Assembly: GCA_910585815.1 (NCBI GenBank)
Contig: CAJUFJ010000006.1
Location: 1-64,000 of the forward strand
Origin: an uncultured Oscillospiraceae bacterium
GTDB lineage: Bacteria > Bacillota > Clostridia > Oscillospirales > Oscillospiraceae
DNA: 64,000 nucleotides
Direction of reading: 5' to 3'
Shown here piece by piece: positions 26,008-36,087 of the stretch (its first letter is position 1; every line of letters begins with the position of its first letter). Position numbers and translations under genes: made by a program. The notes under the pieces are model-generated. The model was not told where the DNA came from. It saw only the letters and a list, made by a program, of their open reading frames with translations, and searched no databases.

Positions 26008-26670
26008 ATGTCAGGAAGAACATACGGGTATGTCCGCGTATCCACCAAGGCCCAGAAAGAGGACCGGCAGCTGATTGCCATGCGGCAGTTTGGCATCCCG
26101 GAGGAGCACATCATAATCGAGCGGCAGTCCGGCAAGGATTTTGAACGACCGGTTTACCTCCGGCTGACCCAGGCGCTGCGGAGCGGCGACGTGCTGGTGG
26201 TCAAAAGCATCGACCGTCTGGGGCGCAACTACAAGGAGATTCTGGAGCAGTGGGCCGGCCTGACCAAGGAGCGCGGGGTGGCCATCGTGGTGCTGGACAT
26301 GCCCCTGCTGGACACCAGGACCGACCGGGACCTCACCGGCGTGCTCATTGCCGACATTGTGCTTCAGCTCCTCAGCTACGTGGCCCAGACCGAGCGGGAG
26401 TACATCCGCCAGCGGCAGGCTGAGGGGATCGCCGCCGCCAGGGAACGGGGCGTCCGGTTCGGGCGGAAGCCCATCCCCATGCCGGAGCAGTTCACCGGGC
26501 TGGCAGAGGCCTGGTGGCACGGCCGCGTCACCGCCGTCCAGGCGGGAAAGGCGCTGGGCGTCTCCCGCACCACCTTCAAGCACCGGGCTGAGGAGTGGTG
26601 CGCCGCCGCCGGACTGGGCAAACGATCGGCCCCCTGCCGGGCAGAGGGCCGCATTCGGATAGGCAAATGA
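26008..26670 (+). CDS. Serine resolvase/invertase (Tn3-type)
   Basis: The 220-residue protein has the complete small serine recombinase domain: nucleophile Ser in YGYVRVSTKAQKEDRQ, the arginine motif VKSIDRLGRNY, the long E helix (LLSYVAQTEREYIRQRQAEG) and a C-terminal Hin-type HTH (GKALGVSRTTFKHRAEE). ATG 26008 has TAGGAGGAAA upstream. No transposase, toxin or res-like array accompanies it, so it is an orphan, possibly acting on a nearby invertible segment that is not obvious here. Confidence 0.88.
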   Translation: MSGRTYGYVRVSTKAQKEDRQLIAMRQFGIPEEHIIIERQSGKDFERPVYLRLTQALRSGDVLVVKSIDRLGRNYKEILEQWAGLTKERGVAIVVLDMPLLDTRTDRDLTGVLIADIVLQLLSYVAQTEREYIRQRQAEGIAAARERGVRFGRKPIPMPEQFTGLAEAWWHGRVTAVQAGKALGVSRTTFKHRAEEWCAAAGLGKRSAPCRAEGRIRIGK

Positions 26671-26717
26671 ACAGTTGAGGCAAGACGACGCGCAGAGACG
26701 GCTCAGCCATGCGGGGG

Positions 26718-27866
26718 CTATTTCTTCCGCTTCTTCTTGTCAAAGAGCCCCTTCAGGCCCCCCTCGGGAGCCTCCTCGCCCATGGCGGCGGCGAAGGCGT
26801 GCAGGGCGGCCTTCTGCTCCGCGTTGAGGGAGGTGGGCACCTGCACCTTCACGGTGACGTACTGGTCCCCACGGCGGTTGCTGCGCAGCTCGGGGATACC
26901 CTTCCCCCGCAGGCGGAAGGTGGTCCCTGTCTGGGTGCCGGCGGGCAGGCTGTACTTCACCTTGCCGTCGATGGTGGGAATTTCCAGCTCGGCCCCCAGG
27001 GCCGCCTGGCAGAAGCTCACCGGGCACTCATACACCACGGTGGTGCCCTCCCGCTGGAACTGGGGGTGGGGCTTCACCTGCACCCGCACCAGCAGGTCGC
27101 CGGCGGGGCCGCCGTTGGTCCCCGCGTTGCCCTGGCCCCGCATGGAGACGGCCTGGCCGTCGTCAATGCCCGCCGGGATGGTGACGGAGAGGCGCTGCTT
27201 CTTTCTCACGCTGCCCGCCCCGCCGCACTTTTTGCAGGGGGTGTGGATCAGCTTGCCCGTACCCCGGCATTTAGAGCACGTGGTGGTGGTGGAGAAGGCA
27301 AAGCCCCCCGCCCCACGCTGGATGCGCACCTGGCCGGCCCCCCGGCAGTCGGGACAGGTTTCGGCGGTGGTGCCCGCCGCACAGCCCGAGCCCTTGCACT
27401 CCTCGCAGGTCTCGGTGCGGCTGAGCTCAATCTCCTTGGTGCAGCCAAAAGCCGCCTCCTCGAAGGTGAGGACCAGGTTGACCCGTAGGCTCTCCCCCTT
27501 CTGGGGGCCGTTCCGCCGGCCCCCGCCGCCGAAGCCGCCCCCAAAGCCCCCGCCGAAGAAGGAGCCGAAGATGTCGCCCAGGTCGATGTCCCCCATGTCG
27601 AAGCCGAAACCGCCGCCCCCGCCGCCATAGCTGGGGTCCACCCCGGCAAAGCCGAACTGGTCATAACGGGCCTTCTTCTCCTTGTCGGAGAGAACCCCGT
27701 AGGCCTCGTTGATCTCCTTGAACTTGGCCTCGGCGTCCTTGTCGCCGGGGTTCACGTCGGGGTGGTACTGCTTGGCCAGCTTGCGGTAGGCCTTTTTCAG
27801 TTCCTCGTCGCTGGCCCCCTTGGACAGGCCCAGGACCTCGTAATAATCTCGTTTTTGTTCCGCCAT
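26718..27866 (-). CDS. dnaJ: Chaperone protein DnaJ
   Basis: The 382-residue type I DnaJ has the J domain (YYEVLGLSKGASDEELKKAY with the HPD motif in YHPDVNPGDKD), a Gly-rich linker (about 75-115), a zinc-binding domain with four CxxCxGxG-type repeats (CEECKGSG, CPDCRGAG, CSKCRGTG, CKKCGGAG) and the C-terminal substrate domains. It stimulates DnaK ATPase. It is the last gene of hrcA-grpE-dnaK-dnaJ. A two-hairpin repeat separates it from dnaK, so expression may partly differ. Confidence 0.97.
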   Translation of the reverse strand: MAEQKRDYYEVLGLSKGASDEELKKAYRKLAKQYHPDVNPGDKDAEAKFKEINEAYGVLSDKEKKARYDQFGFAGVDPSYGGGGGGFGFDMGDIDLGDIFGSFFGGGFGGGFGGGGRRNGPQKGESLRVNLVLTFEEAAFGCTKEIELSRTETCEECKGSGCAAGTTAETCPDCRGAGQVRIQRGAGGFAFSTTTTCSKCRGTGKLIHTPCKKCGGAGSVRKKQRLSVTIPAGIDDGQAVSMRGQGNAGTNGGPAGDLLVRVQVKPHPQFQREGTTVVYECPVSFCQAALGAELEIPTIDGKVKYSLPAGTQTGTTFRLRGKGIPELRSNRRGDQYVTVKVQVPTSLNAEQKAALHAFAAAMGEEAPEGGLKGLFDKKKRKK

Positions 27867-27888
27867 ATGTTATCACCTCTTGGCTTAA

Positions 27889-28011
27889 AAGGCTCCCTCT
27901 CTGAGGGAGCTGTCGCCGCCGAAGGCGGTGACTGAGGGAGTTTCCCGTTTGCGGACTCCCTCCGTCACGGCTTCGCCGTGCCACCTCTCTCTGGAAGGGA
28001 GGCTTTTTAAC
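27889..28011 (+). repeat. Two-hairpin repeat, GGCTCCCTC family copy B
   Basis: Modules in order: GGCTCCCTCTCTGAGGGAGC, GCCGCCGAAGGCGG, GACTGAGGGAGT, a short spacer, ACTCCCTCCGTCACGGCT with TCGCCGTGCC, then CCACCTCTCTCTGGAAGGGA and GGCTTTTT. It sits between dnaK and dnaJ and may slow or end transcription there. Confidence 0.85.
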
Positions 28012-28052
28012 AAACCACACCTTCCCCCCGGAGGGGGAAGGCTGGTTTTGTC

Positions 28053-29912
<1,860 letters not shown>

Positions 29913-29956
29913 AATGTTTTTCCTCCTAAATATATGAAAGATTGGTGTTAACGGAT

Positions 29957-30027
29957 TGTAGGGGCGCACATTGTGCGCCCGCTCTGGAAATCGCAGGGGA
30001 CGCGGGCGGACAATGTCCGCCCCTACA
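29957..30027. repeat. Two-hairpin repeat, TGTAGGG family copy 2
   Basis: TGTAGGGGC and GCCCCTACA mark the ends. The left half folds as GGGCGCACA/TGTGCGCCC and the right half as GGGCGGACA/TGTCCGCCC. It lies within the heat-shock operon between dnaK and a small ORF. Confidence 0.85.
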
Positions 30028-30030
30028 GCT

Positions 30031-30135
30031 CTAACGCAGGAGTATCGATCCCACAGAAAACAAAGCGGACAGCCAGACCAGCAACCCGGCGCTGAGCATC
30101 AGGGTATAGGTGACGTTTTTACAGGCGGTACACAT
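30031..30135 (-). CDS. Small membrane protein candidate (34 aa) between grpE and dnaK
   Basis: ATG 30135 follows GAGGAGG and encodes MCTACKNVTYTL, one hydrophobic helix (MLSAGLLVWLSALFSVG) and a short end. Its operon place and ribosome site are good, but length and lack of known relatives leave it uncertain. Confidence 0.4.
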   Translation of the reverse strand: MCTACKNVTYTLMLSAGLLVWLSALFSVGSILLR

Positions 30136-30157
30136 GTTGGTCTGACCTCCTCTTTTG

Positions 30158-30745
30158 TCAATTTGCAACCTGCACCATGGCGAAGCGGATGACCTTCTCC
30201 CCCAGCATAAAGCCGGCCTGGAAGACCTGGGCCACGGTGTTCTCCTCCAGATTCTCGTCCTCGATGTGCATGACGGCGTTGTGGAGGTTGGGGTCGAAGG
30301 GTTTTCCCTGGGCCTCAATCTCAGTGATGCCCAGCTTGGCGAAAACCTCCTTCAGCTGGCTCATAATCATCTCCACGCCCTTCTTATAGGCCTCGTCGGC
30401 GGTGTCCTGCTTCAGGGCCCGCTCCAGATTGTCGTAGACGGGGAGAAACGCCTGTACGGTGTCCGCCTTGGCGTCGGTCCAGAGATTTTCCTTCTCCTTG
30501 GCGGTGCGCTTGCGGTAGTTGTCGTACTCGGCGGCCAGGCGGAGGAACTGCTCCTTGGGGATCATCTGCTCCTGAGCGGGGGAATCGACTTCCTCGGGGG
30601 CGGTCTCCGGCTCCTCGCCGGGGGTATCGGCCTGGGGCTCGGCTTCCGGTTCTGCGGTCTCCGCTTCTCCGGCCTGCTCCTCCAGGACCTCCTCCGGGGC
30701 CACAGCGGCCTCCTGAACGGGGTTCTTTTCTTTCTTCTTACTCAC
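30158..30745 (-). CDS. grpE: Nucleotide exchange factor GrpE
   Basis: The 195-residue protein has a long acidic N-terminal tail (EPEAEPQADTPGEEPETAPE), the coiled-coil dimer stalk (LRLAAEYDNYRKRTAKEKEN) and the C-terminal beta domain with the GrpE signature ending in VAQVFQAGFMLGEKVIRFAM and VQVAN. It releases ADP from DnaK. It lies 27 bp after hrcA in the heat-shock operon. Confidence 0.95.
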   Translation of the reverse strand: MSKKKEKNPVQEAAVAPEEVLEEQAGEAETAEPEAEPQADTPGEEPETAPEEVDSPAQEQMIPKEQFLRLAAEYDNYRKRTAKEKENLWTDAKADTVQAFLPVYDNLERALKQDTADEAYKKGVEMIMSQLKEVFAKLGITEIEAQGKPFDPNLHNAVMHIEDENLEENTVAQVFQAGFMLGEKVIRFAMVQVAN

Positions 30746-30772
30746 GATTCATACTCCTTCACGGCTCATTAT

Positions 30773-31837
30773 TTATTCTTCGGGCTCCTCCGGGGCGGGC
30801 AGCTCCTTGCCAAACATCCGGGTGAGACTGTCGGCAAAGTAGGACAGCCGGGCTGTCACCTTGGCGTAGTCCATGCGGGTGGGGCCAACCACCCCGATCA
30901 CGCCCCGCATGTTGTCCCCGATGTCGTAGCTGGCCATGACCACGCTGGTGTCCTTTAATGCATCGTTTACGTTCTCTGGCCCGATGAGAATGTTCATATT
31001 CTTGCCGCTGTCCAGGGTGGCAGGCAGACGGGGGACGTCGCTCTCCTCGCTGAGGTAGGCCATCAGAGGTTTCGCTTTGTCCAGGCTGCGGTACTCGGGG
31101 TGCTCCAGCAGGTGGGTGATACCGGCGGTGCGGAACTTCTGCTGACCCTGGTCGGCCAGCACCTCCATGGCGAACTCCACCACCAAGGCGATGAGCTCGA
31201 AAGCCCCCGGCGCGGTGCGGGTCTCCATCTTGTCCAGGGTCTCCTCCATCTCCTCCCGGGACAGGCCCACAAAGGAGGAGTTGAGCACCGCCGACAGCAT
31301 TTGCAGCTGGGGGTCAGACAGGCCGTCGGGGATGTGGACCAGCTTGTTTTTCACCACGCTGTTGTCCGTCATGACCACGGCGATGAAGGCGTTTTCCTCC
31401 ACCATCAGCAGGTCGAACCGCTTGACGGTGATGCGCTCCTTGGCGGCCGCCATGGTGAATACAGGGTAGTCGCTGATTTGAGACAGCACCTTGCCCGCCC
31501 GGTCGATAACCCGGTCCAGCTCCTCCATTTTCAAGTTAAGCGCGTCATTGATGCGCTGGGTCTCCTGAAGGGTGAGTTGCTGGCGGTCCATCAGTTCGTT
31601 GACGTAGAGCCGGTAGCCGGCGGCGGAGGGGATGCGTCCGGCGGAGGTGTGGGGCTGCTCCAGATAGCCCTGGTCGGTGAGGTCGGCCATCTCGTTGCGG
31701 ATGGTGGCGGTGGACACGTCCAGCCCGGCCAGCTGGGCCACGGCCTTGGAGCCCACCGGCTCAGCGGTGGCGATGTAGGTCTCCACAATGGCGCGGAGTA
31801 TGCGCTTTTTCCGGTCCGACAGTGCCACAGCACTCAC
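30773..31837 (-). CDS. hrcA: Heat-inducible transcription repressor HrcA
   Basis: The 354-residue protein has the HrcA winged helix (VETYIATAEPVGSKAVAQLA, STATIRNEMADLTDQGYLEQ, then PHTSAGRIPS) and the C-terminal GAF-like domain with DYAKVTARLSYFADSL. It represses the operon by binding the CIRCE dyad next to its own promoter. The start is GTG 31837; another in-frame GTG at 31828 is possible. Confidence 0.96.
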   Translation of the reverse strand: MSAVALSDRKKRILRAIVETYIATAEPVGSKAVAQLAGLDVSTATIRNEMADLTDQGYLEQPHTSAGRIPSAAGYRLYVNELMDRQQLTLQETQRINDALNLKMEELDRVIDRAGKVLSQISDYPVFTMAAAKERITVKRFDLLMVEENAFIAVVMTDNSVVKNKLVHIPDGLSDPQLQMLSAVLNSSFVGLSREEMEETLDKMETRTAPGAFELIALVVEFAMEVLADQGQQKFRTAGITHLLEHPEYRSLDKAKPLMAYLSEESDVPRLPATLDSGKNMNILIGPENVNDALKDTSVVMASYDIGDNMRGVIGVVGPTRMDYAKVTARLSYFADSLTRMFGKELPAPEEPEE

Positions 31838-31857
31838 CGCCTCTCGTTTTCATCGGT

Positions 31858-31884
31858 TTAGCACTCATATTCCTCGAGTGCTAA
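31858..31884 (-). promoter_or_regulatory. CIRCE operator, perfect consensus
   Basis: TTAGCACTC, a 9-bp spacer and GAGTGCTAA (31858-31866, 31876-31884) match the HrcA site exactly. It lies just downstream of the promoter below. Confidence 0.97.
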
Positions 31885-31888
31885 AGAT

Positions 31889-31917
31889 AATGTACCACTC
31901 CCCCCGGAAATTGTCAA
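31889..31917 (-). promoter_or_regulatory. Sigma-A promoter of the hrcA operon
   Basis: On the minus strand TTGACA (31917-31912), a 17-bp spacer and TACATT (31894-31889) precede CIRCE, so bound HrcA would cover the transcription start. Confidence 0.8.
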
Positions 31918-32044
31918 TAGCCACTTTATGAATTTATTATAAACAAATCGTCCCCGGCCATTCCTTGCAGAACAGCCAGGGTTGTGCTAATTTATGTTCT
32001 TAACAAGGACTTCCGGTCAATTCCCAGTTACATTCGGAACATAA

Positions 32045-32082
32045 AAACTGACCGCCTGCCGGAATTGACAGGCGGTCAGTTT
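32045..32082 (-). terminator. Bidirectional intrinsic terminator
   Basis: AAACTGACCGCCTG and CAGGCGGTCAGTTT form a 14-bp perfect stem with T tracts on both sides. It ends the 48-aa gene on the minus strand. Confidence 0.85.
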
Positions 32083-32089
32083 TGTTCCA

Positions 32090-32236
32090 TCAGTCTTCCA
32101 ACGTAGTTTGCAAGTCGGCTAAAAGAATCTCAATCTTCTCACGCAGCTTTGCCGGGTCATCCTCTGCAAGACCTTCTTTTAAATCCCTGATAACCATTCG
32201 CAGAAAACCGTTGAATTGCTTGTCAGTCTGGCCCAT
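32090..32236 (-). CDS. Small helical protein (48 aa), unknown
   Basis: ATG 32236 is preceded by TAGGAGGTAGCTGT and followed by an open frame to TGA 32090. The peptide starts MGQTDKQFNGFLRMVIRDLK and ends LLADLQTTLED. It is highly charged and predicted helical. Similar ~50-residue proteins are, by recollection, common in Clostridia and mobile elements without known function. Start signal and terminator are both clear. Confidence 0.7.
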   Translation of the reverse strand: MGQTDKQFNGFLRMVIRDLKEGLAEDDPAKLREKIEILLADLQTTLED

Positions 32237-32303
32237 ACAGCTACCTCCTATTAAAAATTATGGGTTCATTATACCGCAAATTCAGGCTCTTTGCAACCGT
32301 TTT

Positions 32304-33146
32304 TTAAAGGCTCAACACCTGTCCCGTAGCCAGAGCGTGACAGCCGGGGCCGAAGCGCTCCTGGAGGAGCTCCAGGGCCGTTTCTCCGGTGCAGTGGCCG
32401 GTGTAGATCTCCTCCACCCCCAGCTCTTTCAGGGCGTCGGCCACCCGGAACACGTATTCGGGGGTACAGTTCATGCCGCTCTTGCCCCGGCTGAACATGT
32501 GAAAGCCGCCCACCGCAACGAAGACTTTTTTCCCGGGAAACTGCTCCAGCACCCCCCGGACAATATTGACGATCCCCCCGTGGCTGCATGAGTTAAAGAC
32601 CACCAGGCCCCGCTCCCCCTCCAGCACCAGGGACTGCTCATGCCGGTAGTCGTCGGGGACAAAATCGTCCTCCCCCCGTTTCACCAGCAGGTCGGCGGCC
32701 TGACCGGCAAAGGCGGGGTCGTGGACGGTCTCGGGGACCAGCCAGGCCCCCTCCAGCAGGGGGTACAGGCCCTCCACCTCCACAAAGCGGTCCCGGGTGT
32801 TCTCCCAGATGTCCCGGCCGATGCCAATAAACCGGTAGGCGTCCGGGTCTTTGGCGAAGTAGGGCCCCTCCGCCCCGGGGCGGAGGTACACCTTGGCCCG
32901 GTCGTTGACCTGGAAGAACCGGCGCAGGCCGTCGGCGTGGTCGTAGTGGCCGTGGGACAGGGCGGCCAGCTCCACTCCAGACAGGTCCACCCCCAGGGCC
33001 TGGGCGTTGTCCGCGAATTTCCCCGAGGACCCGGCGTCCAGCAGCAGCTTTTTTCCCCGGTACTGGATGTACAGGGACAGGCCGTGCTCCGGCGTCAGGC
33101 CGCAGCCTTCCAGAGCAGTGTTTTCCATCAGAACGGTAACTTTCAT
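32304..33146 (-). CDS. Metallo-beta-lactamase-fold hydrolase (COG1237-like)
   Basis: The 280-residue protein has the MBL metal motif LSHGHYDHADG (HxHxDH) near residues 64-74, further ligands in VFNSCSHGGIVNI and the C-terminal IYTGHCTGETA. The CSHxGI motif is typical of COG1237 (7,8-dihydropterin-6-methyl-4-aminobenzene-P synthase-like) proteins. Cytoplasmic. It reads in the same direction as the MATE gene (18 bp apart) and may be co-transcribed with it. Confidence 0.85.
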   Translation of the reverse strand: MKVTVLMENTALEGCGLTPEHGLSLYIQYRGKKLLLDAGSSGKFADNAQALGVDLSGVELAALSHGHYDHADGLRRFFQVNDRAKVYLRPGAEGPYFAKDPDAYRFIGIGRDIWENTRDRFVEVEGLYPLLEGAWLVPETVHDPAFAGQAADLLVKRGEDDFVPDDYRHEQSLVLEGERGLVVFNSCSHGGIVNIVRGVLEQFPGKKVFVAVGGFHMFSRGKSGMNCTPEYVFRVADALKELGVEEIYTGHCTGETALELLQERFGPGCHALATGQVLSL

Positions 33147-33164
33147 AGAGACCCCTCCTTATAA

Positions 33165-34541
33165 TTAAGCTCTTGTCAGGTCCCGGACCCACTTTCCGGA
33201 GCGCAGACGGCGGATACCCACAAAGAATTTTACGGCCTGCTCCAGGGGAAAGGCCAGATAGACCCAGAAGACAGTGGTTTTCAGCACCAGGCCGCACAGG
33301 GCGGCGTAGGGGATGGCCACTCCCCACAGGGGACCGATGTCGATGAGCGTGGCCGCCTTCACGTCGCCGCCGCCCCGAAGGACGCCCACGATGTTCACCG
33401 TATTGAAGTCTTTCAGCGGCATAGCCAGAGCCATCATCGTCATCATCATGGAGGCCACCGAGGCCGCCCCAGGGGATAGCTTAAACAGAGGATACACCCA
33501 GGCCGGGGCGGCGAACCAGACAAAGGCCAGCAGCAGGCCGCCCAGAATGGCCCCGCAGACCACCGACAGGGTATTCAGCGCCTTACCCACGTCCAGCAGC
33601 CTGTTCTGCCGGCCTGCGCCGATCTCCCGGCCGATGATAATAGCTGCCGTGGAGGACAGGCCGAAGGAGGCCACCATTACGATTTTTTCCATGTTGCCGG
33701 CGATGGTGTAGGCGGCCAGGATCTCGGTGCTGCCCGCCATATGGCCCATAATAGTGGGGAAGACGGAGGTGCCCAGCCCCCACATGGTCTCGTTGCACAC
33801 CACCAGGCCGCCGTATTTCAGGAACCGCCGGGTCATGTCCAGCCCGGGCCGGAGGAGCAGGTGGAGATGGACCCGGAAGAAGCGGTTTTTCATCATGTGG
33901 AGGATGACAATGGTGACCTCCAGCAGCCGGGCGATGAGGGTGGCCGTCGCCGCCCCCCGCACCCCCATGGCGGGAGCCCCCAGCTTGCCGAAGATGAGCA
34001 CCCAGTTGAGGAAGGTGTTGGTGGCCATGGAGGCCACCAGGATGTACAGCCCCAGTTGGGGCCGCTCCATGCTGCGGTAGGCGGCCACATACATCATAGT
34101 GAAGGCGTTGCACACATAGGAGAAGCCCACGATGGAGCCGTACTGGGCGGCCAGGGCGATCACCTCCGGCTCGTTGCCGAACAGGCTGAGGAATTCCACC
34201 GGACACACCAGCAGCACCCCGGCAAAGAGGGTGGACACCACCATCACCACCCACAGGGCTACCCCCAGCACCCGGTTGATGGACTCCATCTCCTGCTTGC
34301 CCCAGTACTGGCTCACCAGCACGGAGGAGCCGCTCTGCACGCCGAAGATGAACATCTGCAAAGCGAACAGGGGGATGTTGGCCAGCGTTACCGCCGCCAT
34401 GGGGACCTCCCCCAGCATCCCCACCATAAAGGTGTCCGCCATGCCCAGGGCGCTGGTGATGAGGTTTTGCAGCACAATGGGCAGGGCCAGCAGGACCACC
34501 TGCTTGTAAAATCCCGGTTTTTGCTTCATGTACGCGAACAT
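33165..34541 (-). CDS. MATE-family efflux transporter
   Basis: The 458-residue protein is membrane-embedded with about 12 hydrophobic segments and typical MATE features: MADTFMVGMLGEVPMAAVTL near the start, SSVLVSQYWGKQEMES, and in the second half AYTIAGNMEKIVMVASFGLS and GREIGAGRQNR. It likely exports drugs or metabolites with Na+ or H+ exchange; the substrate is unknown. It lies between the NifS-like and MBL genes on the same strand. Confidence 0.93.
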   Translation of the reverse strand: MFAYMKQKPGFYKQVVLLALPIVLQNLITSALGMADTFMVGMLGEVPMAAVTLANIPLFALQMFIFGVQSGSSVLVSQYWGKQEMESINRVLGVALWVVMVVSTLFAGVLLVCPVEFLSLFGNEPEVIALAAQYGSIVGFSYVCNAFTMMYVAAYRSMERPQLGLYILVASMATNTFLNWVLIFGKLGAPAMGVRGAATATLIARLLEVTIVILHMMKNRFFRVHLHLLLRPGLDMTRRFLKYGGLVVCNETMWGLGTSVFPTIMGHMAGSTEILAAYTIAGNMEKIVMVASFGLSSTAAIIIGREIGAGRQNRLLDVGKALNTLSVVCGAILGGLLLAFVWFAAPAWVYPLFKLSPGAASVASMMMTMMALAMPLKDFNTVNIVGVLRGGGDVKAATLIDIGPLWGVAIPYAALCGLVLKTTVFWVYLAFPLEQAVKFFVGIRRLRSGKWVRDLTRA

Positions 34542-34558
34542 CGGAAAATTGCTCCTTT

Positions 34559-35698
34559 TTATGATAACGTAGTAAAAAGCTGCTCCTTCGCCCCCTTCAG
34601 GCCGTCCATGAGGGCGTTCACGTTCTCCCGGGACGTATCATAGGAGAAGCTGACCCGCAGAGCGCCGTCCAGCAGGGCTTTGGGCAGCTTCAGGGCGGCG
34701 AAGACGTGGCTGGGCCTGCCCCGGTGGCAGGCGGAGCCGGAGGAGAGGTACACCCCCCGGTCACTCAGGAAGCGGACCACCACCTCGCTCTTGTAGCCGG
34801 GCAGGGAGATGGGCAGGATGTGGGGCGCACCGTCGGGAACCAGGACCTCCGCTTCGGGTATCTCCCGGGCCAGCCGGTCCAGGGTATAGGCTTTCAGCTC
34901 CGCCATGCGGGTGGTGTCCTCCTGAAAGGAGACGGCTCCCAGCCGGGCGGCGGCGGCGAAGGCGGCAATCTGAGATGTGGCCTCGGTGCCCGAGCGGTAG
35001 CCGCCCTCCTGGCCTCCCCCCCGGATGAGGGGGGGCAGCCGCACACCCTTGCGCACATACAGCGCCCCCACCCCCTTGGGGGCGTGAATCTTGTGGCCGC
35101 TGACAGACAGCAGGTCCACCCCCAGCTCTCGGGGGGTAAAGGGCACCTTTAAAAAGCCCTGGACCGCGTCGCAGTGGAGCAGGGCGGGACAGCCCGCCCT
35201 TTTGATGGCTTGGGCCACCTCTTTTACAGGCAGGACGGCGCCCAGCTCGTTGTTCACCAGCATCATGGACACCAGCGCCGTGTCCGGCCGGAGAGCGGCC
35301 GCCGCCTGGGCGGGGTCGATGCGCCCCCGGCGGTCGGGCTGGAGGTAGGTCACCTCATAGCCCTGCCGCTCCAGGGCCTTGATGGGCTCCAGCACGGCGG
35401 CGTGCTCGATGGCGGTGGTGATGATGTGCTTCCCCGCCCGGCGGTTGCACTCCAGCGCCCCGGAGATGGCCCAGTTGTCACTCTCCGAGCCGCAGGAGGT
35501 GAAATAGACCTCCTCCGGCCCGCAGCCCAGGGCTCCGGCCAGGTCGGCCCGCCAGCCCTTCATTCGGTCCGCCGCCTGTTTTCCCAGGGCGTATTGAGAC
35601 GAGGGGTTGCCCCAGCCCTCGGTCATGGCCTCCAGCGCCGCCTGGGCGGCCTCGGGCCGCACCGGCGTGGTAGCGGCGTTATCCAAATAGTGGAACAT
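34559..35698 (-). CDS. Cysteine desulfurase, NifS/IscS-like
   Basis: The protein of about 379 residues starts at MFHYLDNAATTPVRPEA (ATG 35698, GGGAGG 8 bases upstream). It has the PLP lysine in SVSGHKIHAPKGVGALY and the active cysteine in YLSSGSACHRGRPSH. It is the housekeeping-type counterpart of the DndA enzyme at 8214, with clearly different codon use (GC-rich). No iscU lies beside it. Confidence 0.9.
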   Translation of the reverse strand: MFHYLDNAATTPVRPEAAQAALEAMTEGWGNPSSQYALGKQAADRMKGWRADLAGALGCGPEEVYFTSCGSESDNWAISGALECNRRAGKHIITTAIEHAAVLEPIKALERQGYEVTYLQPDRRGRIDPAQAAAALRPDTALVSMMLVNNELGAVLPVKEVAQAIKRAGCPALLHCDAVQGFLKVPFTPRELGVDLLSVSGHKIHAPKGVGALYVRKGVRLPPLIRGGGQEGGYRSGTEATSQIAAFAAAARLGAVSFQEDTTRMAELKAYTLDRLAREIPEAEVLVPDGAPHILPISLPGYKSEVVVRFLSDRGVYLSSGSACHRGRPSHVFAALKLPKALLDGALRVSFSYDTSRENVNALMDGLKGAKEQLFTTLS

Positions 35699-35798
35699 GG
35701 CGTCCACCTCCCGAAATTGTAGTCAGTATCGGCTATTCTATGCCCTTCCCGGGGGAAAGTCAATCCCTTTTTGCCCGTCTTTCACATTGTCGTACAGC

Positions 35799-35937
35799 CC
35801 GGCCACGGGTGTGTCCTATTCGCAGATTTTATGTAGGGGCGGACATTGTCCGCCCGCGGGCGCACACTGTGCGCCCCTACAAATCGTGCCAATTCCCCTG
35901 ACTGTGATAAAATGCGCGGTAGGACACCCCCCGGCCA
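35799..35937. repeat. Composite repeat: imperfect inverted ends around TGTAGGG copy 3
   Basis: The core 35832-35881 begins TGTAGGGGC and ends GCCCCTACA, with halves GGGCGGACA/TGTCCGCCC and GGGCGCACA/TGTGCGCCC. Outside it lie further inverted ends: GTGTCCTA...TTTTAT (35811-35831) and ATAAAA...TAGGACAC (35907-35927), plus GGCCAC-rich flanks. The whole looks like a nested or MITE-like unit in the 390-bp gene-free stretch 35699-36087. Confidence 0.7.
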
Positions 35938-35945
35938 CAAAACAC

Positions 35946-35974
35946 TTGCCAGGGTCGAAAAAAGACAGTATAAT
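35946..35974 (+). promoter_or_regulatory. Likely promoter of the DUF4358 lipoprotein gene
   Basis: TTGCCA (35946-35951), a 17-bp spacer and TATAAT (35969-35974) lie 113 bp before the start codon. Confidence 0.6.
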
Positions 35975-36087
35975 ATCCCCGCGAAAATTTTTTTTCAAAC
36001 CCGGGAACCTTTTTCGTTTTTGCTCGTCAAACCTCACAGAACCCAAAGAGGGTCAATTATAGCCCAACAGAAAAGGAGTTACTTATT

